From: Lachnospiraceae bacterium
Lineage (GTDB): Bacteria > Bacillota_A > Clostridia > Lachnospirales > Lachnospiraceae
Assembly (NCBI GenBank): GCA_028694115.1
Contig: JAQUUB010000002.1
Span: 110,798-120,360 of the forward strand
Length of the DNA stretch: 9,563 nucleotides
Direction of reading: 5' to 3'
The position numbers were made by a program, and so were the translations under genes. Below, in pieces: positions 1 through 7,180 of this stretch (position 1 is its first letter; each line of letters opens with the position of its first letter). Under the pieces are notes generated by a model. The model searched no databases and was not told where the DNA came from. It worked only from the letters and a program-made list of their open reading frames with translations.

Positions 1-603
1 AAAGAGAAGGAAATTGCTCATATTGATAAAATATTGTATCATTGGCGTGCCCATGCTTTATCTACTGCGGATAACCCACAAAGTAAAATGTATGCTTACG
101 AAGCAGGGCTTCATGTATTAGAAGATTATCTTAAAAGAAATGATTATTCTGGGAATGTAAGTCATACAAAGCATTTGGGATATTATCGAATCGATTATCA
201 TCAGAACGCTTCACAGGAATACGTTCTTTATGTGGATGAAAAACTCAAGCCAATAACAGCTAATTATGAAGAAATTATGAAATCATATCTGGAAAGAGAA
301 AATATTGGTGCAGTTGGTGGTAAAATATATGGTAAGAATGGGAAAATTATATCAGCAGGCTATTATAAAAATAAGGATGGGAAAATCGAATCCTATCATT
401 ATGGATTAAATAGACATTATTCCGGATATATGCATGGGGCATCTGTTCAAAGAGATGTAGAGGCAGTATCTAGAAATGCAATTTTAGTACGGAAAGAATT
501 TGCGGATGCTTTATCAATGGATTCTTACAAATTATGTGAAATGATTCGTAAAAGTGGTTACTTAGTTGTCTTTGATCCAAATATTGAGTTTATTCTAAAA
601 TAA
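1..603 (+). CDS. Family 2 glycosyltransferase, C-terminal part (5' end outside window)
   Basis: The reading frame is open from the first base, so this is the C-terminal 200 residues of a longer protein. The opening residues (IDKILYHWRAHALSTAD) match the hinge that follows the first GT-A domain in tandem family 2 glycosyltransferases of surface polysaccharide clusters, where an LYHWR-x-H-x-x-STA motif is typical. It is followed by the usual linker (KMYAYEAG...HLGYYRIDY). A second GT-A domain should then begin with a VSIIIPN-type strand, but that half is absent. The sequence passes straight into the middle of the domain (YVLYVDEKL, then IGAVGGKIYG and a final GYLVVFDPN strand). The usual NND metal-binding motif reads VDE. 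The second domain is therefore probably non-catalytic, and the active domain should lie upstream of the window. An internal TTG at 34 is not a start, because homologous sequence continues in front of it. The next gene follows after 16 bases. Confidence 0.8.
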   Translation, partial: KEKEIAHIDKILYHWRAHALSTADNPQSKMYAYEAGLHVLEDYLKRNDYSGNVSHTKHLGYYRIDYHQNASQEYVLYVDEKLKPITANYEEIMKSYLERENIGAVGGKIYGKNGKIISAGYYKNKDGKIESYHYGLNRHYSGYMHGASVQRDVEAVSRNAILVRKEFADALSMDSYKLCEMIRKSGYLVVFDPNIEFILK

Positions 604-619
604 AATAGTAGGAGATCCT

Positions 620-1585
620 ATGGTTGAAGTTACGGTTGTGATACCAAATTATAATGGAAAAGCATATATTGAAAAGTGTTTGCGATCATTAGAGAAGCAG
701 GACTTTAAAGAATACGAAGTGATTGTTGCAGATAATGGTTCCACAGATGGAAGCCGAGAGCAGGTAGAAAATGACTTCCCTAATGTGCGGTTACTAAAAC
801 TAACGCAGAACTTTGGCTTTTCTAGGGCTGTGAATGAGGGAATTACCGCTACAAAAACACCCTATGTTTTATTATTGAATAATGATACGGAAGTCTCCAA
901 AGATTTTGTTTATGAAATGCTGAAGGCGATTAAAAAAAGTGAAAAAATATTTTCTGTTGCTGCAAAAATGATGCAGCTTAACCAGCCTGAAAAAATTGAT
1001 GGTGCAGGTGATTATTATTCTGCATTAGGTTGGGCATTTGCAAGTGGAAAAGGGAAAACTCGTAATCACTATGATAAAGAACGAGAGGTATTTTCTGCAT
1101 GTGCAGGGGCGGCTATTTATAGAAAGAAAATTTTAGATGAAATTGGATATTTTGATGAGTTTCATTTTGCATATTTAGAGGACTTAGACATTGGATATCG
1201 TGCAAAAATCATGGGGTATAAAAACATGTATACGCCCAAAGCAGTTGTATATCATGCAGGTAGTGGATATTCAGGATCGCGTTATAATGAATTTAAAATC
1301 CGATTATCTTCGAGAAATAATATTTACGTGATTTATAAAAACATGCCAGTGATTCAAATTATTATTAATTTTCCACTTTTGTTTTTAGGTTTTTTTATTA
1401 AAGCAGCATTTTTTATTATGAAAGGCTATGGAAGAGCCTATCTTTCGGGGATTAAGAGAGGGTATCTTTTGTGCTATGAAGGAAGGCGTCTGGAGTATTC
1501 CAATAGAAACTTTAAGAATTATGCGAGAATACAATTGGAATTATGGATCAATACGGTTAGACGTTTTGTGGAGGTGATTTTTTGA
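620..1585 (+). CDS. Family 2 glycosyltransferase (WbbL/rhamnosyltransferase-like)
   Basis: A 321-residue GT-A fold glycosyltransferase that probably adds one sugar from a nucleotide donor to a lipid-linked surface glycan at the inner face of the membrane. The N-terminus has the family 2 nucleotide-binding strand (VTVVIPNYNG) and the ADNGSTDGS turn. The metal-binding DxD equivalent is NND at residues 87-89, in LLLNNDTEVS. The acceptor/catalytic region is LEDLDIGYR, with E187, D188 and D190. A hydrophobic stretch near residues 245-270 (IIINFPLLFLGFFIKAAFF) followed by basic residues suggests membrane association, common in WbbL-type enzymes. The ATG has a good ribosome binding site (AGGAG at 610-614). 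The stop overlaps the start of the next gene, so the two are co-translated in one operon. The family is clear. The donor sugar (rhamnose is only the commonest among relatives) cannot be read from sequence. Confidence 0.9.
   Translation: MVEVTVVIPNYNGKAYIEKCLRSLEKQDFKEYEVIVADNGSTDGSREQVENDFPNVRLLKLTQNFGFSRAVNEGITATKTPYVLLLNNDTEVSKDFVYEMLKAIKKSEKIFSVAAKMMQLNQPEKIDGAGDYYSALGWAFASGKGKTRNHYDKEREVFSACAGAAIYRKKILDEIGYFDEFHFAYLEDLDIGYRAKIMGYKNMYTPKAVVYHAGSGYSGSRYNEFKIRLSSRNNIYVIYKNMPVIQIIINFPLLFLGFFIKAAFFIMKGYGRAYLSGIKRGYLLCYEGRRLEYSNRNFKNYARIQLELWINTVRRFVEVIF
1570..1577 (+). promoter_or_regulatory. Strong Shine-Dalgarno supporting a TTG start
   Basis: GGAGGTGA lies inside the last codons of the upstream glycosyltransferase and is fully complementary to the 16S rRNA tail. 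It sits 7 bases (counted from GGAGG) before the TTG at 1582. No ATG or GTG in the correct frame is as well placed, so this site decides the TTG start and implies coupling across the TTGA stop-start overlap. Confidence 0.85.
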
Positions 1586-2985
1586 TAAAAGATAATCAAA
1601 GACTGTTTAATCAGTTACATGTCCTGATCGATGGTTTTGTTATAGCAATTGCATATGTCATTGCTATGTGGATAAAATTTTCAAGTCCCTTTGCAGATCA
1701 AAGTATTTATCATCTACCATTTGCAACATATTATATGCTACTTCCTTTTTTGGTTTTCGGTTATCTATTACTGTACTATCAGTTTGAACTGTACAGTTCT
1801 AAAAGATTATCTGGCCGAAAAAAAGAGTTTATTGATATTACAAAGGTAAATACAATTGGTATTATATTATTTACGGTGACTTTGTATGCAATTGGACAAC
1901 GCCATATTTCTCGTGGATTGATTTTTGGTTTCTTTATTGTAAATATCATACTTGAAACACTTGTTAGAAATATTATTCGATTTACATTAAGATATATCAG
2001 AAAAAAAGGCTTTAATATGAAATATGTGCTTTTAGTTGGGTATAGTAAATCCGCAGAAGCGTATATTAACAGAATAAGGTTAAATCCTCAATGGGGATAT
2101 GTGATACGTGGTATTTTGGATAATCGGGTAACAGCAGGTACTATTTATAAGGGTGTAAAGGTACTTGGTTGTATTGATAATTTAGAAATCATTCTACCGG
2201 AAAACAAATTAGATGAGATCGCTATTACATTAAGTCTGGATCAATACGGAGATTTGGAAAAAATAGTAAAACTCTGCGAAAAATCAGGGGTTCATACTAA
2301 ATTTATACCAGATTATAACCGAGTAATACCTAGTAGACCTTATATGGAGGATTTGCAAGGGTTACCAATCATAAATATCAGGCATGTTCCACTCTCTAAT
2401 ACATTAAATATGTTGGCAAAGAGAGCGGTTGATTTGATTGGATCCTTATGCTTAATCGTTTTGTTTTCTCCTATTATGATTGCTTCCGTAATTGGGATTA
2501 AAATAAGTTCAAAGGGACCTATTATTTTCAAGCAGGAACGTGTGGGTTTGCATAATAAACCATTTCAAATGTACAAATTCCGTACCATGGAGATTCAAAA
2601 ACCTCAGGCGGAGGCAGAAGCCTGGACTGTAAAAGATGATCCGAGAGTTACAAAAATCGGGAAACTATTACGAAGGACAAGCATGGATGAGCTGCCACAG
2701 TTGTTTAATATTTTAATGGGAGATATGAGCATTGTGGGACCAAGACCAGAGAGACCGCTATTTGTTGAAAAGTTTAAGGAAGAAATTCCCCGTTATATGA
2801 TTAAACACCAAGTACGTCCAGGTTTAACAGGCTGGGCTCAGATTAATGGACTTAGGGGTGATACATCAATCGAAAAAAGAGTAGAGTATGATTTATTTTA
2901 TATAGAAAACTGGACTATGGGATTTGATATAAAAATAATGTTTTTAACGCTATTCAGAGGATTTATTAATGATAATGCCTATTGA
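1582..2985 (+). CDS. Polyprenyl-phosphate hexose-1-phosphate transferase (WbaP/WcaJ-type initiating transferase)
   Basis: A 467-residue membrane enzyme that transfers a sugar-1-phosphate from a UDP-sugar to undecaprenyl phosphate, the first step of capsule, exopolysaccharide or wall-glycan synthesis. Four N-terminal membrane segments (about residues 8-30, 46-68, 88-105, 108-127) are followed by a CoA-binding-like Rossmann region starting at KYVLLVGYSKSAEAYI (from residue 147). The C-terminal catalytic domain begins with a membrane-dipping helix (about 278-302). It continues with FKQERVGLHNKPFQMYKFRT, the Asp-Glu pair D369-E370 in SMDELPQLFN, GDMSIVGPRPERP and RPGLTGWAQINGLRG, all signatures of the bacterial sugar transferase family. 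Length and layout are those of the full five-segment enzymes, not the short PglC type. The TTG start is set by a strong upstream ribosome binding site. It closes the glycosyltransferase operon. Whether the sugar is glucose, galactose or another is not visible. Confidence 0.93.
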   Translation: MIKDNQRLFNQLHVLIDGFVIAIAYVIAMWIKFSSPFADQSIYHLPFATYYMLLPFLVFGYLLLYYQFELYSSKRLSGRKKEFIDITKVNTIGIILFTVTLYAIGQRHISRGLIFGFFIVNIILETLVRNIIRFTLRYIRKKGFNMKYVLLVGYSKSAEAYINRIRLNPQWGYVIRGILDNRVTAGTIYKGVKVLGCIDNLEIILPENKLDEIAITLSLDQYGDLEKIVKLCEKSGVHTKFIPDYNRVIPSRPYMEDLQGLPIINIRHVPLSNTLNMLAKRAVDLIGSLCLIVLFSPIMIASVIGIKISSKGPIIFKQERVGLHNKPFQMYKFRTMEIQKPQAEAEAWTVKDDPRVTKIGKLLRRTSMDELPQLFNILMGDMSIVGPRPERPLFVEKFKEEIPRYMIKHQVRPGLTGWAQINGLRGDTSIEKRVEYDLFYIENWTMGFDIKIMFLTLFRGFINDNAY

Positions 2986-3011
2986 CAAAAAATGACTTCA
3001 TGATGTAATAT
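2982..3011 (+). promoter_or_regulatory. Putative sigma-A promoter for the LCP gene
   Basis: A perfect TTGACA -35 box (2982-2987) overlaps the TGA stop of the preceding transferase gene. A -10 box follows as TGTAAT (3004-3009, 16-base spacer) or TAATAT (3006-3011, 18-base spacer). The remaining leader to the LCP start at 3100 is about 85 bases, very AT-rich, and shows no terminator. A weaker second -10-like TACAAT occurs at 3054-3059. The call rests on consensus match only. Confidence 0.55.
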
Positions 3012-3099
3012 CTATTGAGAAATGCCAAAGTTTAGCAGTACTAATTTTTATTATACAATTTATAGTATTTGATATTATAAAGAATTGGAGAAGCAAGTT

Positions 3100-4200
3100 A
3101 TGACAACAAGCAGTAAGCCAAGCAGGAAGAGTAAAAAGGCAAAAGCAAGAAGACGTAAAAAAAGGATGCTTTTTGCATTAGAAATTCTTGTATTGTTTAT
3201 CATGCTGGGGGTTCTTTATGTAGTAGTGCAAAGTGATAAAATTGAAAAGGACACCGCATTTAATTCAGGTGAAAATAAAATTGAGATTAATGAAGAACTA
3301 GAACAAAAAAAAGAAGCAGCCGGAGACGAATGGCACATGAGTGGTTATAAAAATGTTGCTCTATTCGGCGTTGATTCTAGAGAAAAGAATCTTGGCAAAG
3401 GAACAAGAACGGATACCATTATCATTGCAAGTTTAAATGAAGAAACGGGAGATATCAAATTAGCCTCTGTATTCCGTGACACGTACTTAAACATAGGAAA
3501 TGATACCTATAATAAGGCGAATGCGGCTTATGCTGCAGGTGGTCCTGAACAGGCAATTCAGATGTTGAATACCAATCTGGATTTGGATATTACGGATTAT
3601 GCAACGGTAGATTTTACTGCGTTGATGGATACCATTGATGCATTAGGTGGTATTCCAATAGATATTCAATCTGATGAAATTGAGCATTTGAACAATTATC
3701 AGATTTGTATGGCAGAACAAATTGGAAAAGGGTATACAGCCGTTACCAATACAGGTGTGCAGACATTAAATGGTATGCAGGCAACGGCATACTGCAGAAT
3801 CAGATATACTGCTGGAGATGACTTTAAAAGAGCAGAGAGACAAAGAACTGTCTTAATGGAAGTTGCGAAAAAGGCAAAGACGGCTAATGTTGGTACGTTA
3901 AATAACATAATCAATGAAGTATTCCCTAAGATAAAGACAAGCTTTTCAACGGCAGAAATGATTTCTTATGCGGCAGATGCTACGAAATATACAGTAGTTG
4001 ATAATACTGGATTCCCTATGGAACGCGTAACGGGTAAGATGGGTAAGGCTGGAAGCAGCGTTATTGCAAATGACTTGGTTAAAAATGTAACAGATTTGCA
4101 TTCTTTCCTATTTGGCGCCTCAGATTATGTTCCAACATCTACGGTACAAACGGTAAGTGATAAAGTAGCAAGCGATAAAGCAACTTATTTAGGAAACTAA
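3100..4200 (+). CDS. LCP (LytR-CpsA-Psr) family cell wall glycopolymer ligase
   Basis: A 366-residue signal-anchored protein of the family that moves teichoic acids or capsule from the polyprenyl carrier onto peptidoglycan outside the membrane. A short, very basic cytoplasmic tail (SRKSKKAKARRRKKR) precedes one membrane helix (about residues 23-43). The extracellular LCP domain starts at NVALFGVDSRE (D92, R94) and continues through TRTDTIIIASL, VFRDTYLNI (R126, D127), YNKANAAYA and LGGIPIDI. It ends with YCRIRYTAGDDFKRAERQR (R233, R235, D240, D241, R244, R247), the residues that bind the pyrophosphate lipid in known LCP enzymes. The ATG at 3100 is preferred: GGAG at 3087-3090 lies 9 bases before it. 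A TTG at 3085 in the same frame overlaps that ribosome binding site. A Ser/Thr-rich tail ends the protein. Its place between glycan assembly genes fits the role. Confidence 0.93.
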   Translation: MTTSSKPSRKSKKAKARRRKKRMLFALEILVLFIMLGVLYVVVQSDKIEKDTAFNSGENKIEINEELEQKKEAAGDEWHMSGYKNVALFGVDSREKNLGKGTRTDTIIIASLNEETGDIKLASVFRDTYLNIGNDTYNKANAAYAAGGPEQAIQMLNTNLDLDITDYATVDFTALMDTIDALGGIPIDIQSDEIEHLNNYQICMAEQIGKGYTAVTNTGVQTLNGMQATAYCRIRYTAGDDFKRAERQRTVLMEVAKKAKTANVGTLNNIINEVFPKIKTSFSTAEMISYAADATKYTVVDNTGFPMERVTGKMGKAGSSVIANDLVKNVTDLHSFLFGASDYVPTSTVQTVSDKVASDKATYLGN

Positions 4201-4205
4201 TATGC

Positions 4206-4234
4206 GAGGGAGCGAAAGCTCCCTCAATCTATTT
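4206..4234 (+). terminator. Hairpin after LCP gene, possible weak terminator
   Basis: Six bases after the LCP stop, GAGGGAGC (4206-4213) and GCTCCCTC (4218-4225) form a perfect 8-bp stem closed by a GAAA tetraloop. The tail AATCTATTT is U-containing but interrupted, so termination may be partial, or the hairpin may act as an mRNA 3'-end stabiliser allowing some read-through to the next glycosyltransferase. Confidence 0.6.
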
Positions 4235-4235
4235 A

Positions 4236-4330
4236 GCGGATGGGTGAATGTTGAATAAAACATATTCAACTATTGATTTGAAATCATGCTTTAAGCATGA
4301 TTTAGCATGACGAAAGCATGCGGATGGGTG
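4236..4330 (+). repeat. 11-bp direct repeat GCGGATGGGTG flanking a hairpin segment
   Basis: GCGGATGGGTG occurs at 4236-4246 and again at 4320-4330. The 73 bases between them hold three inverted repeats. The second copy supplies the only plausible, weak ribosome binding sequence (GGGTG) for the glycosyltransferase starting at 4336. The layout resembles a small inserted repetitive element with a duplicated flank, or an internal duplication. Origin is inference; the repeat itself is exact. Confidence 0.7.
4250..4321 (+). other. Cluster of three hairpins in the leader of the glycosyltransferase gene
   Basis: Three stems lie in a row. GTTGAATA/TATTCAAC (4250-4257 with 4263-4270) is a perfect 8-bp stem. 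AAATCATGC/GCATGATTT (4281-4289 with 4295-4303) is a perfect 9-bp stem with a 5-base loop. GCATG/CATGC (4305-4309 with 4317-4321) is a 5-bp stem. An alternative pairing exists between CATGCTTT (4285-4292) and AAAGCATG (4313-4320), which would disrupt the last two stems. None has a U-tract, so they are not ordinary terminators. They do not match any riboswitch class I recognise. They may be a repetitive extragenic element or a regulatory leader. Confidence 0.6.
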
Positions 4331-4335
4331 TAAAA

Positions 4336-5337
4336 ATGGGACAGGTAAGAATCGATGTCGTAATACCGACATATAAACCAGATAAACAATTTGTAGAATT
4401 GATGGAAGGTTTAAAAAAACAAACAATAAGACCTAGTAGAATTATTATTATGAATACCGAAGAAAAGTATTTTAATATATTAATGTACGGTACAAGGTTT
4501 AAAGAAGATTTTCCAAATGTTGAAATCAAGCATATTTCCCAAAGAGAATTTAATCATGGAAAAACCAGAAATGAAGGTGCGAAGCGTTCTGATGCCCAGA
4601 TTCTCATTTTTATGACACAAGACAGTGTTCCAGCGGATGAATTTATGATCGAAGAGCTGATTAAGCCAATGGTTGATACAGACGTAGCAGCTACGTATGC
4701 AAGACAATTACCTAATGATGATTGCAGGCCAATAGAAAAATTTACAAGACTTTACAATTACCCAGATCATGACAGAGTTCAGGATAAGTCAAAAATAGGT
4801 GAACTTGGGATTAAAACATATTTTTGCTCCAATGTTTGTGCAGCATATAAACGTTATGTATTTGATGAATTAGGCGGATTTATTAATTTTACAATATTTA
4901 ATGAGGATATGTTATTTGCAGCCAAGGCTGTGGAAGCAGATAAAAAAATAGTTTATACCTCGAAAGCAAAAGTAATTCATTCTCATAATTATTCTGGTAA
5001 GCAACAATTTAAAAGAAATTTTGACTTGGCAGTTTCTCAGGCGGATCACAAAGAAATATTTGAACATGTGCCCTCAGAGGGTGAAGGGATCAGACTTGTA
5101 AAAGAAACAATTGCTTATTTAAAAGAGGAAAAGAAATCATATTTGATCGCAGAGCTCTTTTATAAAAGTGCTTGTAAATTATTAGGTTATAAGTTAGGGT
5201 ATAACTATCATAAATTAACTAAAAGGATGATTTATAGCTTTACAATGAATCAGCCCTATTGGGAACGGTATTGGGATAAGAAACAGATTCCAATCGATGT
5301 TCATGCTGGATATGGTAAGAATAAAGAAGGACTCTAG
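4336..5337 (+). CDS. Family 2 glycosyltransferase, rhamnosyltransferase-like (RfbF type)
   Basis: A 333-residue GT-A enzyme expected to add a sugar to the surface glycan in the cytoplasm. It begins with RIDVVIPTYKPD and contains FNHGKTRNEGA (N73-A81), which is highly characteristic of RfbF-like rhamnosyltransferases. TQD (residues 94-96) in the position of the metal-binding DxD motif and an NEDM segment with E190 and D191 follow. The C-terminal third is basic and rich in Tyr, with no clear membrane helix. Three in-frame ATGs are possible (4318, 4324, 4336). The first two lie within a hairpin and have no ribosome binding site. 4336 is chosen because GGGTG sits about 5 bases before it and the conserved fold starts soon after, but 4318 cannot be excluded. 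The stop TAG overlaps the ribosome binding site of glmS, so the two genes are tightly linked. Donor and acceptor are not visible. Confidence 0.87.
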   Translation: MGQVRIDVVIPTYKPDKQFVELMEGLKKQTIRPSRIIIMNTEEKYFNILMYGTRFKEDFPNVEIKHISQREFNHGKTRNEGAKRSDAQILIFMTQDSVPADEFMIEELIKPMVDTDVAATYARQLPNDDCRPIEKFTRLYNYPDHDRVQDKSKIGELGIKTYFCSNVCAAYKRYVFDELGGFINFTIFNEDMLFAAKAVEADKKIVYTSKAKVIHSHNYSGKQQFKRNFDLAVSQADHKEIFEHVPSEGEGIRLVKETIAYLKEEKKSYLIAELFYKSACKLLGYKLGYNYHKLTKRMIYSFTMNQPYWERYWDKKQIPIDVHAGYGKNKEGL

Positions 5338-5349
5338 GAGGACATTATT

Positions 5350-7176
5350 ATGTGTGGTATCGTAGGATATATTGGAACAAAACAGGCAGCTCCAATTATT
5401 TTAGATGGACTGGCAAAACTAGAATATCGTGGTTATGACTCATCAGGAATGTCGATATTTAATGGAAACTCGATTGACGTAGTAAAAGCAATGGGCAGAC
5501 TCAAGGTATTGGAAGAATTGACTCATGCGGGAGAGACAATGCCGGGTACTGTTGGTATTGGACACACAAGATGGGCAACTCATGGTCAGCCATCTGATTT
5601 GAATTCTCATCCTCATTTAAATTCGAATGAAACGATTTCTGTTGTACACAATGGAATTATCGAAAATTATATTCCCCTAAAAAACAAGCTGATAGGGAAA
5701 GGGTATACGTTTAAATCTGAAACGGATACAGAGGTTTTAGCTCAATTACTTGACTATTATTATAAGGGAAATCCATTAGAGACGATTACAAAGGTTATGC
5801 ATCGAGTAGAAGGTTCGTATGCCTTAGGCATTATGTTTGCAGATTTTCCAGATCAGATATTCGCTGTACGTAAATCAAGTCCGCTCATTGTTGGAAAAAG
5901 TAGCGATGGGTGTTTTATTGCATCCGATGTACCTGCAATTTTAAAATATACGAGAAATGTATATTTCATTGATGACCAGGAAGTAGTCTGTTTACATGGA
6001 GACCACTTAAACTTTTATACAGTAGATGAAGAGGAAATTCAAAAAGAGTGTGTCACGATTGACTGGGATGAAAATGCAGCAGAAAAAGGTGGATATGAGC
6101 ATTTTATGCTGAAAGAGATTTATGAACAGCCTAAAACCGTTACCGATACCTTAAATCCACGTATTAGAAATAATGAAGTTGTCATTGATGAACTAGGAAT
6201 GTCAGAGGAAGATATTCTGGCGATTAAAAAAATTCACATTGTAGCATGTGGTTCTGCTTATCATACAGGAGTTACTGGAAAATATGTATTTGAGGGTATG
6301 TCCAGAATCCCTGTGGAAGTTGATATCGCATCGGAATTCCGTTACCGTGATCCGATTTTAGAAGATGGAGCAATGGTAATTGTAATTAGTCAGTCAGGAG
6401 AAACAGCAGATACATTGGCAGCATTAAGAGAGGCTCATAAACGAGGCTGCAAAGTGCTTGGTATTGTGAATGTAGTTGGCAGTTCCATAGCAAGAGAAGC
6501 TGATAATGTGATGTATACATGGGCGGGACCAGAGATTTCTGTTGCTACAACAAAAGCATATAGTGCGCAATTAATTGCGTTGTATTTGTTAGCCTTAAAG
6601 TTTTCGGAGGTAAGGAAGAGCATTACGAAAGAGGAACGTGATTCCTATATTAACGATTTGAGAAAAATACCGGATCAAATTGAGTTACTTTTAGGATGCA
6701 AAGAAAGAATTCAAAAATTTGCAAACCGTTATATTGGAGCAAAGGATATCTTCTTTATTGGAAGAGGTATTGATTATGCTATTTCGTTAGAGGGTTCATT
6801 GAAATTAAAGGAGATTTCTTATGTTCATTCTGAAGCATATGCAGCAGGTGAACTGAAGCACGGGACCATTTCTTTGATTGAAGAAGGAACTTTAGTGGCA
6901 TCGGTATTAACACAAGAGTCATTGTATCAAAAGACCATCAGCAATATTGTAGAAGTGAAATCCAGAGGTGCGTTTGTGCTTGCGGTAACGAATGAGGGAA
7001 ATACAGATATTGAGAAGGTGGCGGATTACATCGTTTATATTCCGCAGACAAATAAATATTTCACGAATTCACTTGCGATTATTCCACTTCAATTATTTGG
7101 ATATTATGTTTCTGTTGGAAAAGGCTGCGATGTTGATAAACCAAGAAATTTAGCAAAGTCAGTGACAGTTGAGTAA
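5350..7176 (+). CDS. glmS: Glutamine--fructose-6-phosphate aminotransferase (isomerizing)
   Basis: Full-length (608 residues) GlmS, which converts fructose-6-phosphate and glutamine to glucosamine-6-phosphate, the committed step to UDP-GlcNAc. The N-terminal class II glutaminase domain starts MCGIVGYIG, with Cys2 the nucleophile after Met removal, and includes LEYRGYDSSG and HTRWATHG. Two SIS sugar-isomerase domains follow (about 285-425 and 455-600), with ACGSAYHTG, SQSGETADT and SEAYAAGELKHGTISL. The catalytic E488, H504 and K603 fall at the same numbers as in the E. coli enzyme, and the C-terminus DKPRNLAKSVTVE is canonical. AGGAGG at 5336-5341, overlapping the upstream TAG stop, gives an ideal ribosome binding site. 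Only 12 bases separate it from the glycosyltransferase, so there is no room for a glmS ribozyme. Expression should follow the polysaccharide operon. Confidence 0.97.
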   Translation: MCGIVGYIGTKQAAPIILDGLAKLEYRGYDSSGMSIFNGNSIDVVKAMGRLKVLEELTHAGETMPGTVGIGHTRWATHGQPSDLNSHPHLNSNETISVVHNGIIENYIPLKNKLIGKGYTFKSETDTEVLAQLLDYYYKGNPLETITKVMHRVEGSYALGIMFADFPDQIFAVRKSSPLIVGKSSDGCFIASDVPAILKYTRNVYFIDDQEVVCLHGDHLNFYTVDEEEIQKECVTIDWDENAAEKGGYEHFMLKEIYEQPKTVTDTLNPRIRNNEVVIDELGMSEEDILAIKKIHIVACGSAYHTGVTGKYVFEGMSRIPVEVDIASEFRYRDPILEDGAMVIVISQSGETADTLAALREAHKRGCKVLGIVNVVGSSIAREADNVMYTWAGPEISVATTKAYSAQLIALYLLALKFSEVRKSITKEERDSYINDLRKIPDQIELLLGCKERIQKFANRYIGAKDIFFIGRGIDYAISLEGSLKLKEISYVHSEAYAAGELKHGTISLIEEGTLVASVLTQESLYQKTISNIVEVKSRGAFVLAVTNEGNTDIEKVADYIVYIPQTNKYFTNSLAIIPLQLFGYYVSVGKGCDVDKPRNLAKSVTVE

Positions 7177-7180
7177 AAAA

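Noticed and set aside
34..36. TTG as the start of a 189-residue protein
   Set aside because: The frame is open to base 1 and the residues before the TTG continue the conserved hinge of tandem family 2 glycosyltransferases, so this is an internal leucine codon.
3085..3099. TTG start adding five residues to the LCP protein
   Set aside because: The TTG overlaps the GGAG that serves the ATG at 3100, and it has no ribosome binding site of its own.
4250..4321. CRISPR array
   Set aside because: The AGCATG repeats are short, irregularly spaced and have no spacer-length unique sequence between constant repeats. No cas genes are present.
4201..4335. glmS ribozyme or known riboswitch in the structured gap
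   Set aside because: The segment is short, lies before a glycosyltransferase instead of glmS, and lacks the conserved ribozyme core. Its stems are simple inverted repeats that do not resemble any class I recognise.
4229..4707. Short minus-strand open frames across the hairpin cluster and glycosyltransferase start
   Set aside because: They overlap a well-supported gene, have no ribosome binding sites and give no recognisable product.
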